A DNA stretch of 64,000 bases from Corythucha ciliata (taxonomy: Eukaryota > Arthropoda > Insecta > Hemiptera > Tingidae). The DNA lies in the NCBI GenBank assembly GCA_038030265.1, contig CM075941.1, positions 12,772,001 to 12,836,000 on the forward strand. Direction: 5' to 3'. Below the pieces are notes generated by a model. That model was not told the DNA's origin. It worked only from the letters and a program-made list of their open reading frames with translations, and ran no database searches. Below, one piece after another: positions 22,481 through 34,439 of the stretch. The translations under genes and the position numbers were made by a program. Each line of letters begins with the position of its first letter. Positions within the stretch are counted from its first letter, which is position 1.

Positions 22481-25400
22481 GTGAGGTGACAGGAATCACG
22501 CCTATAGCTCAATTTAGGCTATTTGATGGACTCTTATGTTGTGGACTATTGGTGGTGAACCGCTTCGTGTCTCGAACTTGAGCCCCTGGAGTGACTCGCT
22601 TCCGGCTCAAGCCCCCCTGCCACCATGCACCTACGCACCCCGCGATTGTCTTCTCTTCCCAGAGCCAAAAATGACTACTCTATTCCCTTATAGAACCGAT
22701 AAACCGTAGAATGTCTTAATCAATTAAAAGAAAACCTCGAAGAGAGAACGTAGTTATTCATGACAGTAGTGTTGGGGGTGGGGATGTGTTAACAAAGAGA
22801 AAACACAATTCTACTCCAGTAAGGATATTCACCGCAAATCGAATTTATCAAGAAACTGGAAAGTATCCAGAAAAATCTCGAGGAAGGATAAATAACTTCT
22901 CGAGACGGATAGAAACAATTAAGAATTTTGTTTTTTGAAGTGATTCCAAGACAAATTCAATTACATTTTTGAAGCGGAAAGAATCACAAAACTTACAAAT
23001 TAACTCGATTAATGAATAAACTTGAACTGGAAGACGCTCCAATTTAAATATACCGCGAGGCGAACATTCTTCGTTACTTGAACTTCCCTTTCTTTCGTGT
23101 TTTAATTTAAGTAATCGCCCAATTAGGGCGCTGGGATTAAATTATTCATCTGGCGCTCCAATTTCTAGGAATGAGAGCACAGGTAGACGGAAAATCGTTG
23201 AATTATTGACGAGGTTGCGAAGTGCTCCTCTGACTCTTTGGAGTATTATGGTACGCGGAAAGACGGGGGACACTTAAAACGCCCACAATAAACGTGCGAA
23301 GTGAAGCGTTTCAACAGCATCTGTTCCATCCCGGTTTTGCGGGTTTTATGGCTTTGAACGCGGTTCATTCTCAGGGTTGTCCTATACACTTACGCTGAGA
23401 CGATGCTTAGCCCATCCCCCCTCCACCAGTCACTATACGTCGTTTGCACGAATTTATAGGGAACGCAATTCAAGTTGACCCTTTCATATTAATCGACGGT
23501 CGAACAATGGGAGGGACAATTGATCGCGGTCGTCTATATTTTGACGTTCGTGCTTTTCAAAACAGCTCATAAAAGGTTTGAACTAGAAAAAAATTGTTCC
23601 GTCACTGAGATTGCGACTTTTTTTTCTACCTCCTGAAAAAAGAGCCGTCAAGTTGATGAACTGGGGATAAAACGTTTGAATGACCTCCACCGTCAGTGTA
23701 GTGAAAACCTCCCTTTCAAAACCGAGTCGCTCATAGAGGGAAAGGCTCACCTTTCGGGTGAAGTGAATTTTCTGGAAAATGAAAAGAGAGAGAACGATAA
23801 GGGCATTTCACCTTCCCCCCCCCCCCACAGCCACCACCACAACTGTTGACACTCGCACCCTTGCCATGGAATGAAACGTCGCGCAAAAGGTGATTGGCGT
23901 TCCTCGGAATACTCACACCCCTGCGTCAAGTGGCGTGTCCCGCAGTCGCCATCACCGCTGCCGCCACCACCACCACTACTGCAGCAAACGTGCCAAATGA
24001 AAGAAAAGCGGAATTTAATCGAGATAAGAATCCGACCAATGAGTTTTTGCCTCTGGTATTTTCATTACAAAAGAGGCGAATAAATTATGGTGTTTTGTTC
24101 TTTGTTCAGACAATGGTGGGTTAGTGTTGGGGGGGGGGGGGCAAATTTTGAAGCAACAGAGACCGTGCGGGTTAATTGTCGATTCAGGTTGTACCGCGCT
24201 ATTTCAACCTTACTCGAAGTCCATGAATAATCCGAAAACCGCCAAGTTTTAATGAGGGGATAAATTAATTTCAATTTGATGAAGGGCCGACACTGTTGGA
24301 TTACGACAATCAAAATTAATTGCTTGCAAAGTTCGGTTCGGAACCCCTTAGGAATTAACAAGACCCTTGTCCCTTTCTAAAGCCAAACGTGTTGCTGAAC
24401 TATTGCCGAGTGAGCTGCAGAGTAATTAGGTCGCTTATACATAAAATGAATCGCTTAAGGTACGAAGCATGCGCTGAACACGAGTTGGAACGGTGTACAA
24501 TTACGTTTAAAAAACACTATACATATTATATGCGTACCTTATCTCTAATGGCTCGTCTTAACGAGAATCCTGTTTAAGAGTCCCTTAAACCACGCTAAAT
24601 TGAGAAGTGCAGCCCCCGGTTTCCCCCTCAATGACAGGCCACACATTCCCACAGACCTGATCGTGTCACCATGAAAGGCGCACCGGCTTTAAGGATCACC
24701 AAAACAATTACTCACTCCAAAATTGAACTGCGGGCTCCATTATCCTATCACTCCCCCCACCACCCTTCTTCATCATATTCAAATATAAATTTAAGAGGAT
24801 TCCTCTTACCTCGATCTAGAGATGTTACCGGTGAGATACAAATCGAGACTCTCCTCCCCTGATCATCCCACCCACCACGAACGCTCTTGAACGGGTATGA
24901 ATCATCCCAAATCGCCGTCATCTGAAAATAAAATCTCTATTTTATGTAAATTTAAACGTGTTTTTTCCATATATCCTTCCCCCGAGGGAAATGGAAAACT
25001 TTTTCTGTTGAACAGACGTGAGAAACAACCCCTCCCCCGAAATCTTTTAAAATCGATGCAAATATACTCGTTTAAATTTTAGTTTTTCAAAATTTAGACT
25101 TAAATACTCGTCCCTCCTAGCCTCCTTAGTGTTTATTGAGCGACCACAGGCGTCCCTTGGGAATCGCTTTTAACAACCGAAAAGTCTTAATTATTACGCC
25201 TTTTCACCACGAGAAATTCCCAGAGGGTGGTCCACAAAACTCCTTTCCCCAAGGGTTGAGAAACTGGAAAATGCACTTAAAGCCTCTGTATACCTTCTCA
25301 TCTCTTCATTATAAGACATCCGCGCTCTCACACTCCCCTCCACTCTATCGCAACCATGCACCATCAATAAATGTATGATTTTTGCCCTCGAATAAAGCTT

Positions 25401-26839
25401 TTCAAAAGGGATAGAAAAATGGGAAAACATTAATATTTTCTATACGTGCTCTCTCTATGTGTAAAGAAGAGTCCCTTTTCGTAGGTTGTAACATTTCCGG
25501 TGGTTTGTGAGGGGGGGGGGAGCCGAAAGGATGAGATCGAATGTACTGCATAAACATTGCTTTTTAGTCTTCTGATTTCAATCCCCCAAACCGTTAATCA
25601 TAATAGAATAGTTCGGGAGGAGGGGGGTCTGTAGGGGGGGGGAGGACTGAGGATTGATGGTTCCTTTCTGAGTACTAACGCCTCCTATCAATAGCCCCCC
25701 CCCCCCTCAGACTTCTTGTAATCATGTAGTCGACGAGAAATCTCTCTTTTTCATTTTTTAACCCCCTTCCCCTAGGGCGATAGCTTTTTTTTTCATCTTT
25801 AATTTTTCCAGCGTCCTGAATTTTCTCATCTCATTAACTTGTTTTTTAATTAAGGTATAAACACTTACATTCTCTCTTTCTCTGCGTTTCCACACGCCTG
25901 TAGCTACCCGTTCAGGGCAACTTTTAACAACAAAATATTGTGGACAGAAAAAAAAAAGATAAAAAGAGCGCCGAATAGATTAAATTTCCATTTTTTAGCC
26001 CTTTTGTTAATTTGTTTTAATAAAGGAAAAGTTGCTATTCGCATTCGTACGTATTCTGGAGATTAAGAGAAAAGTGCTGACTGCGTCTGATTAATCTGGA
26101 CGGAATGGAAAAGATGAGAGTGGTAGAGCCCGCATAATGAAGGCCTTATTTGTTAAAATTGGAAATTGTGGGAAGGAGGAGGGAGGAGTCTTGCCCCGTA
26201 ACACCTTCGGGTTGTTTTGTTCAAGTGATGGGAGCCCGGGAGCGGGATAACTTAATTATTTGCTATAGCAATCTCGCTCGTGGGTCATGGTTCAATTATA
26301 TAATATAGATTTTGCTTGGACGTCGTCGATTATAAGTATCGGGTCACTTATGATGAGGCACAGGCGAACAATGCAGACCTCCCCCCCCCCCTACCCAGGC
26401 CACGGTCTCCTCCAAGGTTGTCCCTTCAGCTCGATAAATCATTTCGATAGTATTACATACTTAAAACGGGGGGGTTGGTGGAAGCAAACATATATCCCTT
26501 ACACAATGAACGCCTCGGAAAAGAGAGAAAAGTTGCTTGGTTGGATGAGTGACCGGGTGGGTGGAGGGGTTACTTATTTCTTTGAAAAGCCTTCATGTAG
26601 GCGTTATTGACCTATAAAAGTGAATGTACGAGGAAAATATTACATCGGGTTAGGGGATAAAGGGAAAAGAATCGGCTTTTATACGAGAAATTACGGGGGG
26701 GGGGTCTCACTCACTCACTCGCCCACTCTCTCTTCCGACCTCAACAATTTGTTAAAAGAAGAACTTCACTCCTCCCGCCCCTTAGCGGCAACTTCTTTGT
26801 GGCTCTTATAGGAGTTAATCCTTTCTTCCTTCCCGTATG
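22481..26839. other. Non-coding single-copy-looking stretch with many G/C tracts
   Basis: Long tracts include C runs near 23812, a G13 at 24129-24141, and G or C runs near 25508, 25637, 25697, 26380 and 26697. There is a CAC/CCA-rich patch at 23820-23985. None of the open frames (all under 110 codons) shows a domain or a consistent codon pattern. Confidence 0.5.
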
Positions 26840-27324
26840 CTCGAATTAGCACATTACAAACAATAATTTAAGCTGAAAATTTGTGATTTTCTCAATTCTA
26901 GCCGCAAATGAGAGCTTTTTGTCTATGTTACCAATGAATTTTACGCGTTTCCCAATTTTGGCTGCGGCTAACATTTTTCTCAATTTTAACCGCGCGAATT
27001 AGCGGGATTTTTAACCTTCAGTATTGAATTGACGTTTTTCACATATTTTAGCCACAAAATTGCCTTCTGAAGCCGCATATTGACGTATTCTCAATTTTAG
27101 CCGCAAAATGGAATTTTTCTGAATTTTCGCCATGAATTAGAGCTTTTTCTAGATTTTAACAAAATATGCCCCCAGAAACCGAGAATTGCCGTTTTTATTC
27201 AATTTTAGCTGCGAATTGGCTCTTTTCGTCAATTTTACGCGCAAATTAGCGCTTCTTTCTATTTTGACTGCGAGTGAAATGTTTTTAGCTAATGCGAATT
27301 AGCGAGGGGTTTTTCACCCGTGGC
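26840..27324 (-). repeat. Minisatellite array, family A (left of BEL element)
   Basis: Units such as TCTCAATTTTAGCCGCAAAT. The array continues on the other side of the BEL/Pao element at 29669, so the retroelement split it. Confidence 0.8.
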
Positions 27325-27461
27325 TGTTGGAAATTTGTAACAATTTAGCCACGGAGGAAGAAATTGGAAGAAAAAAATAGGATAACTCGAAAACCGAAAA
27401 GACAAAACGTTTTATATATATTGTTTATCAAAAAAGGCTTCACTTTCTCACTTTTTTAACA
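27325..27461 (-). repeat. BEL/Pao 3' LTR
   Basis: 137 bp. On the minus strand it begins TGTTAAAAAAGTGAG and ends TTCCAACA. The sister copy is at 29520-29663. Confidence 0.9.
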
Positions 27462-27639
27462 TCCTCCCGCCAAAATTGCCAGCGCAATTTGCACAAATAA
27501 CAAAATTAAATGAAAATGAGGAAATTAAATTACAAAATCAAATCCCAAAGGAATCGATCCTCATAAATCGAGCCTGACCTGGCGGCGCGCTTGTCGTTCT
27601 GAATACGTCCTCCGGTTCCCGGTTACGACAACCGAGCGT

Positions 27640-28078
27640 GATAAGATCGGAGAATACTCTTCTGACGGGCATTCTTCATCCTCTTCTAGTGGTGGATGAG
27701 GCAGGGAATCCTCGTGCTTCTCAGAGGGCCTGAGCCCTTCGATCGGTGATATGGTCCAACTCCATCCGACGTACTCTCTTCACCGGACGGATTAACTCAC
27801 CGTGGGAGGTTTTTAAACGTACGGTGCGGACGACTCCTCCGGACCGGGGGAGGGGTGGAGCTGCACTATGCGAGCTAAGGGCCACTCTGCCCTCTTGATG
27901 CGGTCGTGCTCCACAAGGACCAGTTCCCCAAGTTCAAGTCTGAGGCCTCTCGAAAACTTGGACTCTGGCCGCACGTTAGGTACTGAGATAGTCTGCCAGA
28001 AATCGTGACTGCAATTACAGCGGTACAGCGCCACTACGTGCCGAGGTGGCAACGTAGCTGCGCTGTGACCCAGAATCT
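27640..28078 (-). pseudogene. BEL/Pao protease stub fused to integrase C-terminus (DUF5641-like)
   Basis: Minus-strand reading begins with a protease active-site motif of the BEL type (LLDSGSQRSYV, near 28030-28065). It runs straight into sequence typical of the end of BEL integrase: a tryptophan-containing segment (CSHDFWQ), then ELGELVLVEHD, WPLARIVQLHP and, in frame beyond, a GELIRPVKR segment. The usual 1,000 or more residues of RT, RNase H and integrase core between these two are gone. Stops and frame changes follow, and the remnant ends before the 3' LTR. This is a deletion derivative with no enzymatic function expected. Confidence 0.8.
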
Positions 28079-28097
28079 AATAACGTTAGAATTATTC

Positions 28098-28841
28098 TTA
28101 CCCCTGATTTACCGACCAGTGAGACACTTGGCGTCTGAAGAACGATTCTGCTAGGTAACTGTAAGCGCTAGTAAAGGCTTGGTCACATGAGGCAGAGGCA
28201 GTATTCGCGTCCACCCGTTTCTCCGAATTGTCAGTTAAAGACGACGCAATCTGATGGCAAACTATGCGATAATGCCGACCTCCACAGCCAGCGCATTTGA
28301 GTTTGGCTTTGTACCTTACTGTAAAATGGCGGGGCAAAAGACAAACGAAACAGCATTTGTACTCGCTCTCAGACAGAGTCATAGCCCACGCTTTCGGACA
28401 TTGTGGAGTGGGATGTGACGATTCACCACACAATTTCGGGTCAGTTTTAGTCAATAAGAGACCCATAGCAGTGGGAACACGTGATTCATCCTTTTCTAGA
28501 CTACGTCGCTTCTTTTCACCCTCTTCCACCCGACCAAAATCTGCCAAAGCCATCTTAACATGCTCTTCTCGTTGGATTTCACCTTTGATAAAACGTCTTA
28601 GGCTACTCAGTCGCTCCTCAGCAGACCTAGACAGCGCTTCGTCTTGGTCGTCTGCTTGTTTTCCGTGCCACGTTCGCAGGAGCTCTACCGGCAAGCATGA
28701 CTCAACTAAGGGGTACAACACAGTCGCGCAAAGCTTCAAGTCTATGCCCAGGGATTCAAAGGCACCTAATTGGGCTCCGAGTTTGAAATACAAAGCGGAA
28801 GGGGTCTTTGACGACTGATTATGACCGTTCGCAATGACCAA
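28098..28841 (-). pseudogene. BEL/Pao gag, C-terminal part with zinc knuckles
   Basis: 247 codons. The first about 55 residues (LGAFESLGID...LLRTWH) match the central region of BEL gag. Residues about 170-215 form two CCHC-like knuckles (CCFVCLLPRHF... and CAGCGGRHYRIVCH) that would bind element RNA. It is out of frame with the N-terminal part at 28900-29424 through frameshifts near 28850 and 28950. The opposite-strand 173-codon frame at 28297-28818 is a shadow. Confidence 0.85.
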
Positions 28842-28899
28842 GTCATGAGGTCATGAAAGTAGAGTACGATGAGTAGTTCTTCCCTGCCAAATCTGTATT

Positions 28900-29424
28900 T
28901 CAAGGTTTTAAGAGCCTTAGGGTAATTTTCTTTGGAGGGTGGGCAGGCCTCCACTGATTCTCGAGTTTTGGATCCGGGACTGTCGCTTGTATCAAATATT
29001 GGAACTTGTCCGACTCATCGAGGGACCCGTCCTCGTCAATTTTCTGGAACTGAGGCCAAAACTGAATCCATTCTCGCCGGTTCCCACCAAATTTGTTCAA
29101 TTCTAACGTAGGGAGCTTAAATTTACGTTTTGAAGTATCTAACCATGAACTCATTCCAGATACGAATTCGAGCTCACTACTTGATTTGACAACTTTATTA
29201 ACCGCTATTCTAAGCATACTAAATTTACTCACGAACTCGTCAGCGTTGTCCATTTCGGTTTCCAAGTCTTGTTCCATTGCTTTGTCAGCCAGGGCATCGA
29301 ATATTTCTTGGTTGATCCTCCTGATATCACCGAACTTCTCCTCGGCGACGTTGTATTCGGCTTCAATAGAAGTAACGTCGTCGGCGTCCTCTAGGAGAGT
29401 CATCAGTCGGTTGTACATCTTCAT
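28900..29424 (-). pseudogene. BEL/Pao gag, N-terminal part (DUF1759-like)
   Basis: 174 codons beginning MKMYNRLM about 95 nt downstream of the 5' LTR and primer-binding site, a natural gag start. A coiled-coil-like acidic N-terminus is followed at residues about 105-150 by the DUF1759 signature (KLPTLELNKFGG, WIQFWPQF, DESDKFQYL). The frame then slips near 28950 (Pro/Lys-rich tail in the wrong frame), while the true continuation (SKENYPKALKTLKYRFGR) lies in the frame of 28766-28954. Confidence 0.88.
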
Positions 29425-29519
29425 GAAAGTACGCCGAAGTACGCGTCAAGTTCTTTTCTTTCTCTCAAGTGCCTTCTTTTCTTTTTCCATGGAATTTCTG
29501 TCCTGTCACGGTCGCCAGA

Positions 29520-29663
29520 TGTTGGAAATTTTTAATAATTTAGCCATAGAGGAAGAAATTGAGAGACAAAAATAGGATAACTCGAAAATCAGGAGGACAA
29601 AACGTTTTATATTTTTTTGTTTTTGTTTATCGAAAAAGGCTTCAATTTCTCACTTTTTTAACA
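29520..29663 (-). repeat. BEL/Pao 5' LTR
   Basis: 144 bp with TG/CA ends. The tRNA-Arg-type primer-binding site lies at about 29502-29518. Confidence 0.9.
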
Positions 29664-29668
29664 GTGAC

Positions 29669-30960
29669 CATGATTTTGCGCTTTTTCCAATTCTATAGGC
29701 AAAACGTTGTCTTCACAGAAGCAATTAGCCACAAAATGAAATTTATTGTCTCAGGTTTGCGTGTGAGTGACAGCTTTTAGTAGGTACACGTCATCAAAAA
29801 ATCTGTGATTTTCACATTTTAGCCACGAGTTATCGATTTTTGCCATTTTGAGCAGCGAATAAACCATTTTTTTTTCAACTGGAGCTGAAAACTATCACGT
29901 GTTTCTTAATTTTAGCCGCGCTAATTATAACTCGACCAAACTCTAATGGAATTTTTTAACAAAATTTCCAGATGGACACGTACTGTATCACATGTTAAAC
30001 AAATTGGTTTCATTAATTTTTTAGTGCCATTAGAATGTGGTTCAACTATAGTAAATTTATCTATATTAGCCGCAAAATTAGCGGATTTTTTACATTTTAG
30101 CCCCACACTAGCAATTTGTTCTTATTTTCGCCACGAATTAACGCTATCTCCACACCTTATTTACTTATTTACGCTCATGCTGAATTGATGCCACAAATAG
30201 GCGAATCAATTCTCAATTCTGTAGCCGCGAATAAGTGCTCTTTGTCAAGTTTGTCTCAATTTTATTCATGAATTAGTGCTTTTTCAACTATAGCTATGAA
30301 TTTTTACTTGATCTCCATTTTAGCCACACAGTTGCATTCACAAGCCGCGAAATAGCGTATTTCAAATTTTAGCCGCAAATTGGAATTTTCCTCAAATTTA
30401 GCCGCAAGAATCAAGAAATTAGAGCTTTTACTACACTTTATCCACGAAATTGTGATGTTCCTCAATTTGAGCCTTGAATTAACGTTGTTTCCTCATTTTG
30501 GCGTCAAAGTAGCGTTTTTATGCAGCTAATTTAAGTAACGAATTGACTTTTTTCTCAATTTTACCTGCAAATCAGCGATTTTCCCCATTTTTAGTACTGA
30601 ATGAGCACTTCTCTCAATTTGAGCTGAAAATTACTTTAACCGCGCTAATTAGTGATTTTCTCCATATTGGCCGCATATTAGCGATTTTTTTTCATTTTAC
30701 ATTTACTGTGAGCTCCACATTAGTTTTTTTCACATTTGGTTATGAATTTTTAAATCAATTTTGGCCCCGATTTTCATGTATTTGATGGCCTTGAATAAGC
30801 GTTTTTTCTCTAAATTTTAGCCGTAGATTGTCTATTACCCACTAAACAGCAATTATCCCTTGATTTTGGTCTGGAAGTTGCACGGAGAAACCACGAATGA
30901 GCGATTTTTCGGAATTCTAGCCACGAATATGAGCGCTTTTTCCAAACGTTTTGCCACGCA
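29669..30960 (-). repeat. Minisatellite array, family A (right of BEL element)
   Basis: About 1.3 kb of diverged units (TTTAGCCGCGAATTAGCG and TTTTCTCAA). Period about 28-33 bp. Confidence 0.8.
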
Positions 30961-32789
30961 CTCGCTATAAGAACAGCATTGGTCCGCACCCTCGCCCCTA
31001 CCAGGTTACCCTACTGCCCCCCCCCCCCCCCGAGCCCTAATAGCTGCGGGCCCTCCGAGCTGCTGCTGTGACCCAAGGCCATGGATTGAACTCTATAGGA
31101 GCAAGTTGCCGCGATGGTGTCGGCCATCTTATAAGGGTTTTGGCCGGAGCAATGACCAACCATGAGAATTCAGAGAGAGGTATAGGGAACCTGTTGCAGA
31201 TTTCGTGGATTGCAAGCTGGGATTTATGTCCATAGGCTCCCGAGGCTGATGTGAAATGCAACACAATTCGCGATAATCATGAAAAACGTACATCCAATAA
31301 GAACGTTGTGAGCCTTGTTCTCTTAGGTATTCGAAATCTCGACTGCGTCGAATTAGGGTCGGTGCTGATCTTTTGAGGACTTGGAAAGGCGCTGAAAGAG
31401 GGCGTGTGGAATACAGGATGCCATCTCCCTCAAAAGAAGTCGCTACTTGCCGGCATCCGCTATAAACGATGCATTCCGAGCTGAAATTAGCCATGCCTCT
31501 GCCCCCTGGAGGCCATCGTCAAATCGTGTTGGATGCGTTGAACGATGGACAAGCAAAAAAAAAAGGTTCGGGGACCTCACGCGGATGTAGGCAGCCGCGA
31601 TGGCTCTTATATTTGCGTTTAATCAGGAAGGTCAGCGCACGCAAAAATTAATTTTCAAGGACATTTCGTGACAAAATGCCATATCTGAGCATATTCGTTG
31701 TCGGTCGGTTGATGGTTAAAGCTTTTTGCAGTGTTTATAGGAGCTTTATACGCTACGTTGCCGCTACGTTGATTGCTCTTTTTTTCACTCAAGCTGTGCC
31801 TAAAATGCGATGAATCTATATTTAAAACTCATCGAAAACGAAAACCGTCTAAATTGATGGAAAACGATCGGCAGTTAATCCAGAGGGGCCAATAAACCCC
31901 CGCAGCGGTGGAGTTCCCATTTGATTTCCGCTCCCCTCACCTTTGTATAGGCCTTAATGACTCTTCTACTTCAATAATGAACAATACAGTGTGAGCCGGG
32001 GGGTGGGTGGGCAGGGAATGGGAAAGGAACACGCAATTTAAGTTAAGCTTTAGAAACAGAGTCGCGCGTTTAACTTTGTTTCAGAGCTCGCCGGATAATA
32101 GTATTGAAGCAGGGGAATGAGGAGAAGTGGAAAGGCTTATTATTCATTCCCTTCGCTAAAGTGTACGACGTTCGCCTGTAAAGATTTAGGAATTTCAACG
32201 TTTAAATGTAAATGCACCCCCGCGCCCCACCCCTTCAGTGCAACTGCTCCGTTTCAAATTATTCAAGAGTCATTAACCAAATATTTGCAAACCACTTAAA
32301 AGCCCTCTGGCTCCGCGATGTCATTTTCAGGGGTGTGGTGGGCCCGGGGTGTGTGTGAAAAAAGGGGGCGGAGTATAAAGGCTTAAAACTTAGAATCCCC
32401 TCCCCCCCCACCACCAACGCCCCGTCACACTGGGATCATAGCGTGGAAAATACCGACAGATATAAATTGGATTAGTAGTACCCGAGGAAATTCTCACTCG
32501 CTGGGGCGCCATTTCTCTCTCCCTTTTCACGCGGCGGTTGTTGCAAATTAGTTCGCCTAATTTTCACGTTTCACATTCCGAAATTTATGAATAACAAATC
32601 TTTCTGGTTGTGGTATGCTCGCTGTGAACTTTTCTCATTTCCTCCCTTTTACCCCCCGAGGAATTCCAGTTCAATTCTATCAATTAAGATGAGAGGAAAA
32701 CGTTACTTTAGCCCGACTTTTTTCATTTATAGAATTTGTGAAGTATTTCCTAGTCCGCCCTTGCGATTCTCGTCCCCGAATGAAACTAA
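30961..32789. other. Mostly non-coding stretch, one unidentified ORF
   Basis: Begins with a C15 tract at 31017-31031. A 121-codon minus-strand frame at 31129-31494 has balanced composition and overlaps a second open frame (31037-31264). I do not recognise it and it may be a relic of a transposon gene. The remainder to 32789 contains C runs and no coding signal. Confidence 0.4.
31129..31494 (-). CDS. Unidentified ORF, possible gene relic
   Basis: 121 codons, not low-complexity, not made of the local repeats. No domain, signal peptide or membrane segment is evident. Adjacent open segments in other frames on both strands leave the coding strand uncertain. A degenerate pseudogene is as likely as chance. 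Confidence 0.2.
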   Translation of the reverse strand: MANFSSECIVYSGCRQVATSFEGDGILYSTRPLSAPFQVLKRSAPTLIRRSRDFEYLREQGSQRSYWMYVFHDYRELCCISHQPREPMDINPSLQSTKSATGSLYLSLNSHGWSLLRPKPL

Positions 32790-33650
32790 ATCGACTATTC
32801 GCGCGCTAAAAATTACCAAACTGGCCATTCTCGTGCCAAATATGACCTTGACGAACTCTAATCGAGTCCTAAAAACGGCCAAAATGACTTCTCGCGCCCT
32901 GGAAATGCCTATAAATATTATTCCTGCTAAAAAGGCTAAACTGGCAAGTCCTGCTCTAAAAGCGGCAAAACTGACTATTCGTGCCATGGAAATTTCACAC
33001 TGGCTATTTGCTCTCTCACAATTTGCGCCCTAGAAATGGAAAACTGACTATTCGCACTTTACAAAAAGACAAAACTGACTATTTAAAAATGGCATACTAT
33101 TGGCAATTAACGCTCTATGAAGTGTCAAAATGATCATTTGCGCCCTTTACAGAGACGACAGATAGTGTCAATGACTATTCGTGCCATCAAAATGGCTATA
33201 TAAAGTAAAAAATGGCTAAACATGGCTTTTCGCTATCTTAAACAATGAACATGGGCTGTCCCCACCTTACTAACTGGCTGAACCTTCTTCCTCTCTCCCG
33301 CGTTGGTTGCTACACGCAGCCTATAAGATATACTGGATAAACTGGCCACTGCCGCGCTAAAAAATTGCTTGCCTGGCTAACCACGTCCTAAAATTGGCAA
33401 AACATATCATTCGAGCCCGGGAAATGGCAAAACTTATTATTCGCGTGTTTCAAAAATGGCCTAAACTGAGCCTCCACGCCTTGAAAATGGCTAAACTTCA
33501 GACAATTCGTGCCCTAAAAGTAACCAAACTGATCTTTTACGACTTGCAGACGGCTTAACTAACGATTCATGTCATTAAAATGCCTAATCGGACCTGCTGA
33601 GCCGAAACAAAGTTGGCCAAACTGGCTCACTCGCAGATCTTAGTCCCGTT
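32790..33650 (-). repeat. Minisatellite array, family B (reverse orientation)
   Basis: Units like CTATTCGCGCGCTAAAAATT and GCCAAACTGGC, period about 30. The 148-codon frame at 32587-33033 runs through it with a visible repeat of A-K-L-x-x-x-AL-K and is not a gene. Confidence 0.85.
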
Positions 33651-33723
33651 TTCGTAGTCGCTGCTTAAGTTAAAATTCTCCTAAGTAAAAATCAAATCAG
33701 TTGTTGGAAAAAAATAATCAATT

Positions 33724-34090
33724 CTCAAAATTCCGCAACGGAAAATGGACGGAGGGCATAGGGAGGTACCCCGTTGCTATGGTTTTTAGACCCCGTTCAC
33801 AAGCTCTTTGCTATGCATCTGTGGAGCCTATGCAACCTATCAAAATGCTTCATTTTTCGAGGGAATAAATTTGTTTGGTTGCATAGACTCCACAGAACGT
33901 AAACATAGAGCTTGTGAACGGGCCTTAACGACACCTGAAGAATAAAACTTCGGAATTTTTACGCTAGATTGGGAGGTCTCGTAGGAAAAGTAAAGAAAAA
34001 ATAATAAATGTTTCCGTTATAATCGTAAAAACCATGCCAACAGGGTACCTCCCCACGCCTTCCTTCCATTTTCCGTTGCGGAAATTTGAG
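33724..34090. mobile_element. MITE with nested inverted repeats, about 370 bp
   Basis: Outer terminal inverted repeats of about 55-60 bp: the left end begins CTCAAAATTCCGCAACGG, the right end on the other strand CTCAAATTTCCGCAACGG. Inside is a second inverted repeat of about 45 bp (33790-33836 and 33877-33924, starting CCCGTTCACAAGCTC). Non-coding. The TSD is unclear. Confidence 0.75.
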
Positions 34091-34229
34091 AGTTACAGAA
34101 TCAGCCCCCTGTTTAGTTAGACGTCCACATAGGGTTTAAGTTTAAGAAATGTCTATGAATACGGGCCTCTCAACTAAAAATACTTTTTTTTTTCATACTT
34201 TGCTTCTCTGAAACCTGAAATTCCCAGCT

Positions 34230-34407
34230 TATTGGTAAAATTGCCAGTTCTTGGCCCAAATCACAATTTTAGAGCCTTCTAAAATCTCCATTTCTGTGCT
34301 CAAACCACCATTTTTAGGCTTGTACATGTAAGGGCCGCGCCGGGTCGACAATGTCCGTTCAGCGTTGCGAAGGATTTGAACATTTTTGTATTGAGGTATA
34401 AGCTCTC

Positions 34408-34439
<32 letters not shown>

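Larger units (their letters stand above)
27325..29663 (-). mobile_element. BEL/Pao LTR retrotransposon, internally deleted
   Basis: Minus-strand element of 2.34 kb. LTRs at 27325-27461 (137 bp) and 29520-29663 (144 bp) have TG/CA ends but many substitutions and indels, so it is older than the copia copy. Flanks GTGGC and GTGAC are a 5-bp TSD with one change. Next to the 5' LTR the primer-binding site TGGCGACCGTGACAGG matches the 3' end of arthropod tRNA-Arg. A purine tract GGCGGGAGGA precedes the 3' LTR. It keeps gag, the start of protease and the integrase C-terminus. RT, RNase H and the integrase core are deleted, so it would have depended on proteins from another copy. Confidence 0.92.

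Noticed and set aside
17664..22650. Possible outer hAT element from CAGGGGCGTAG (17664) to CTACGCACCCCG (near 22640)
   Set aside because: The right end matches poorly and the 8-bp flanks do not agree.
28297..28818. 173-codon plus-strand open frame
   Set aside because: Exact shadow of the BEL gag on the minus strand, which has recognisable gag and zinc-knuckle motifs.
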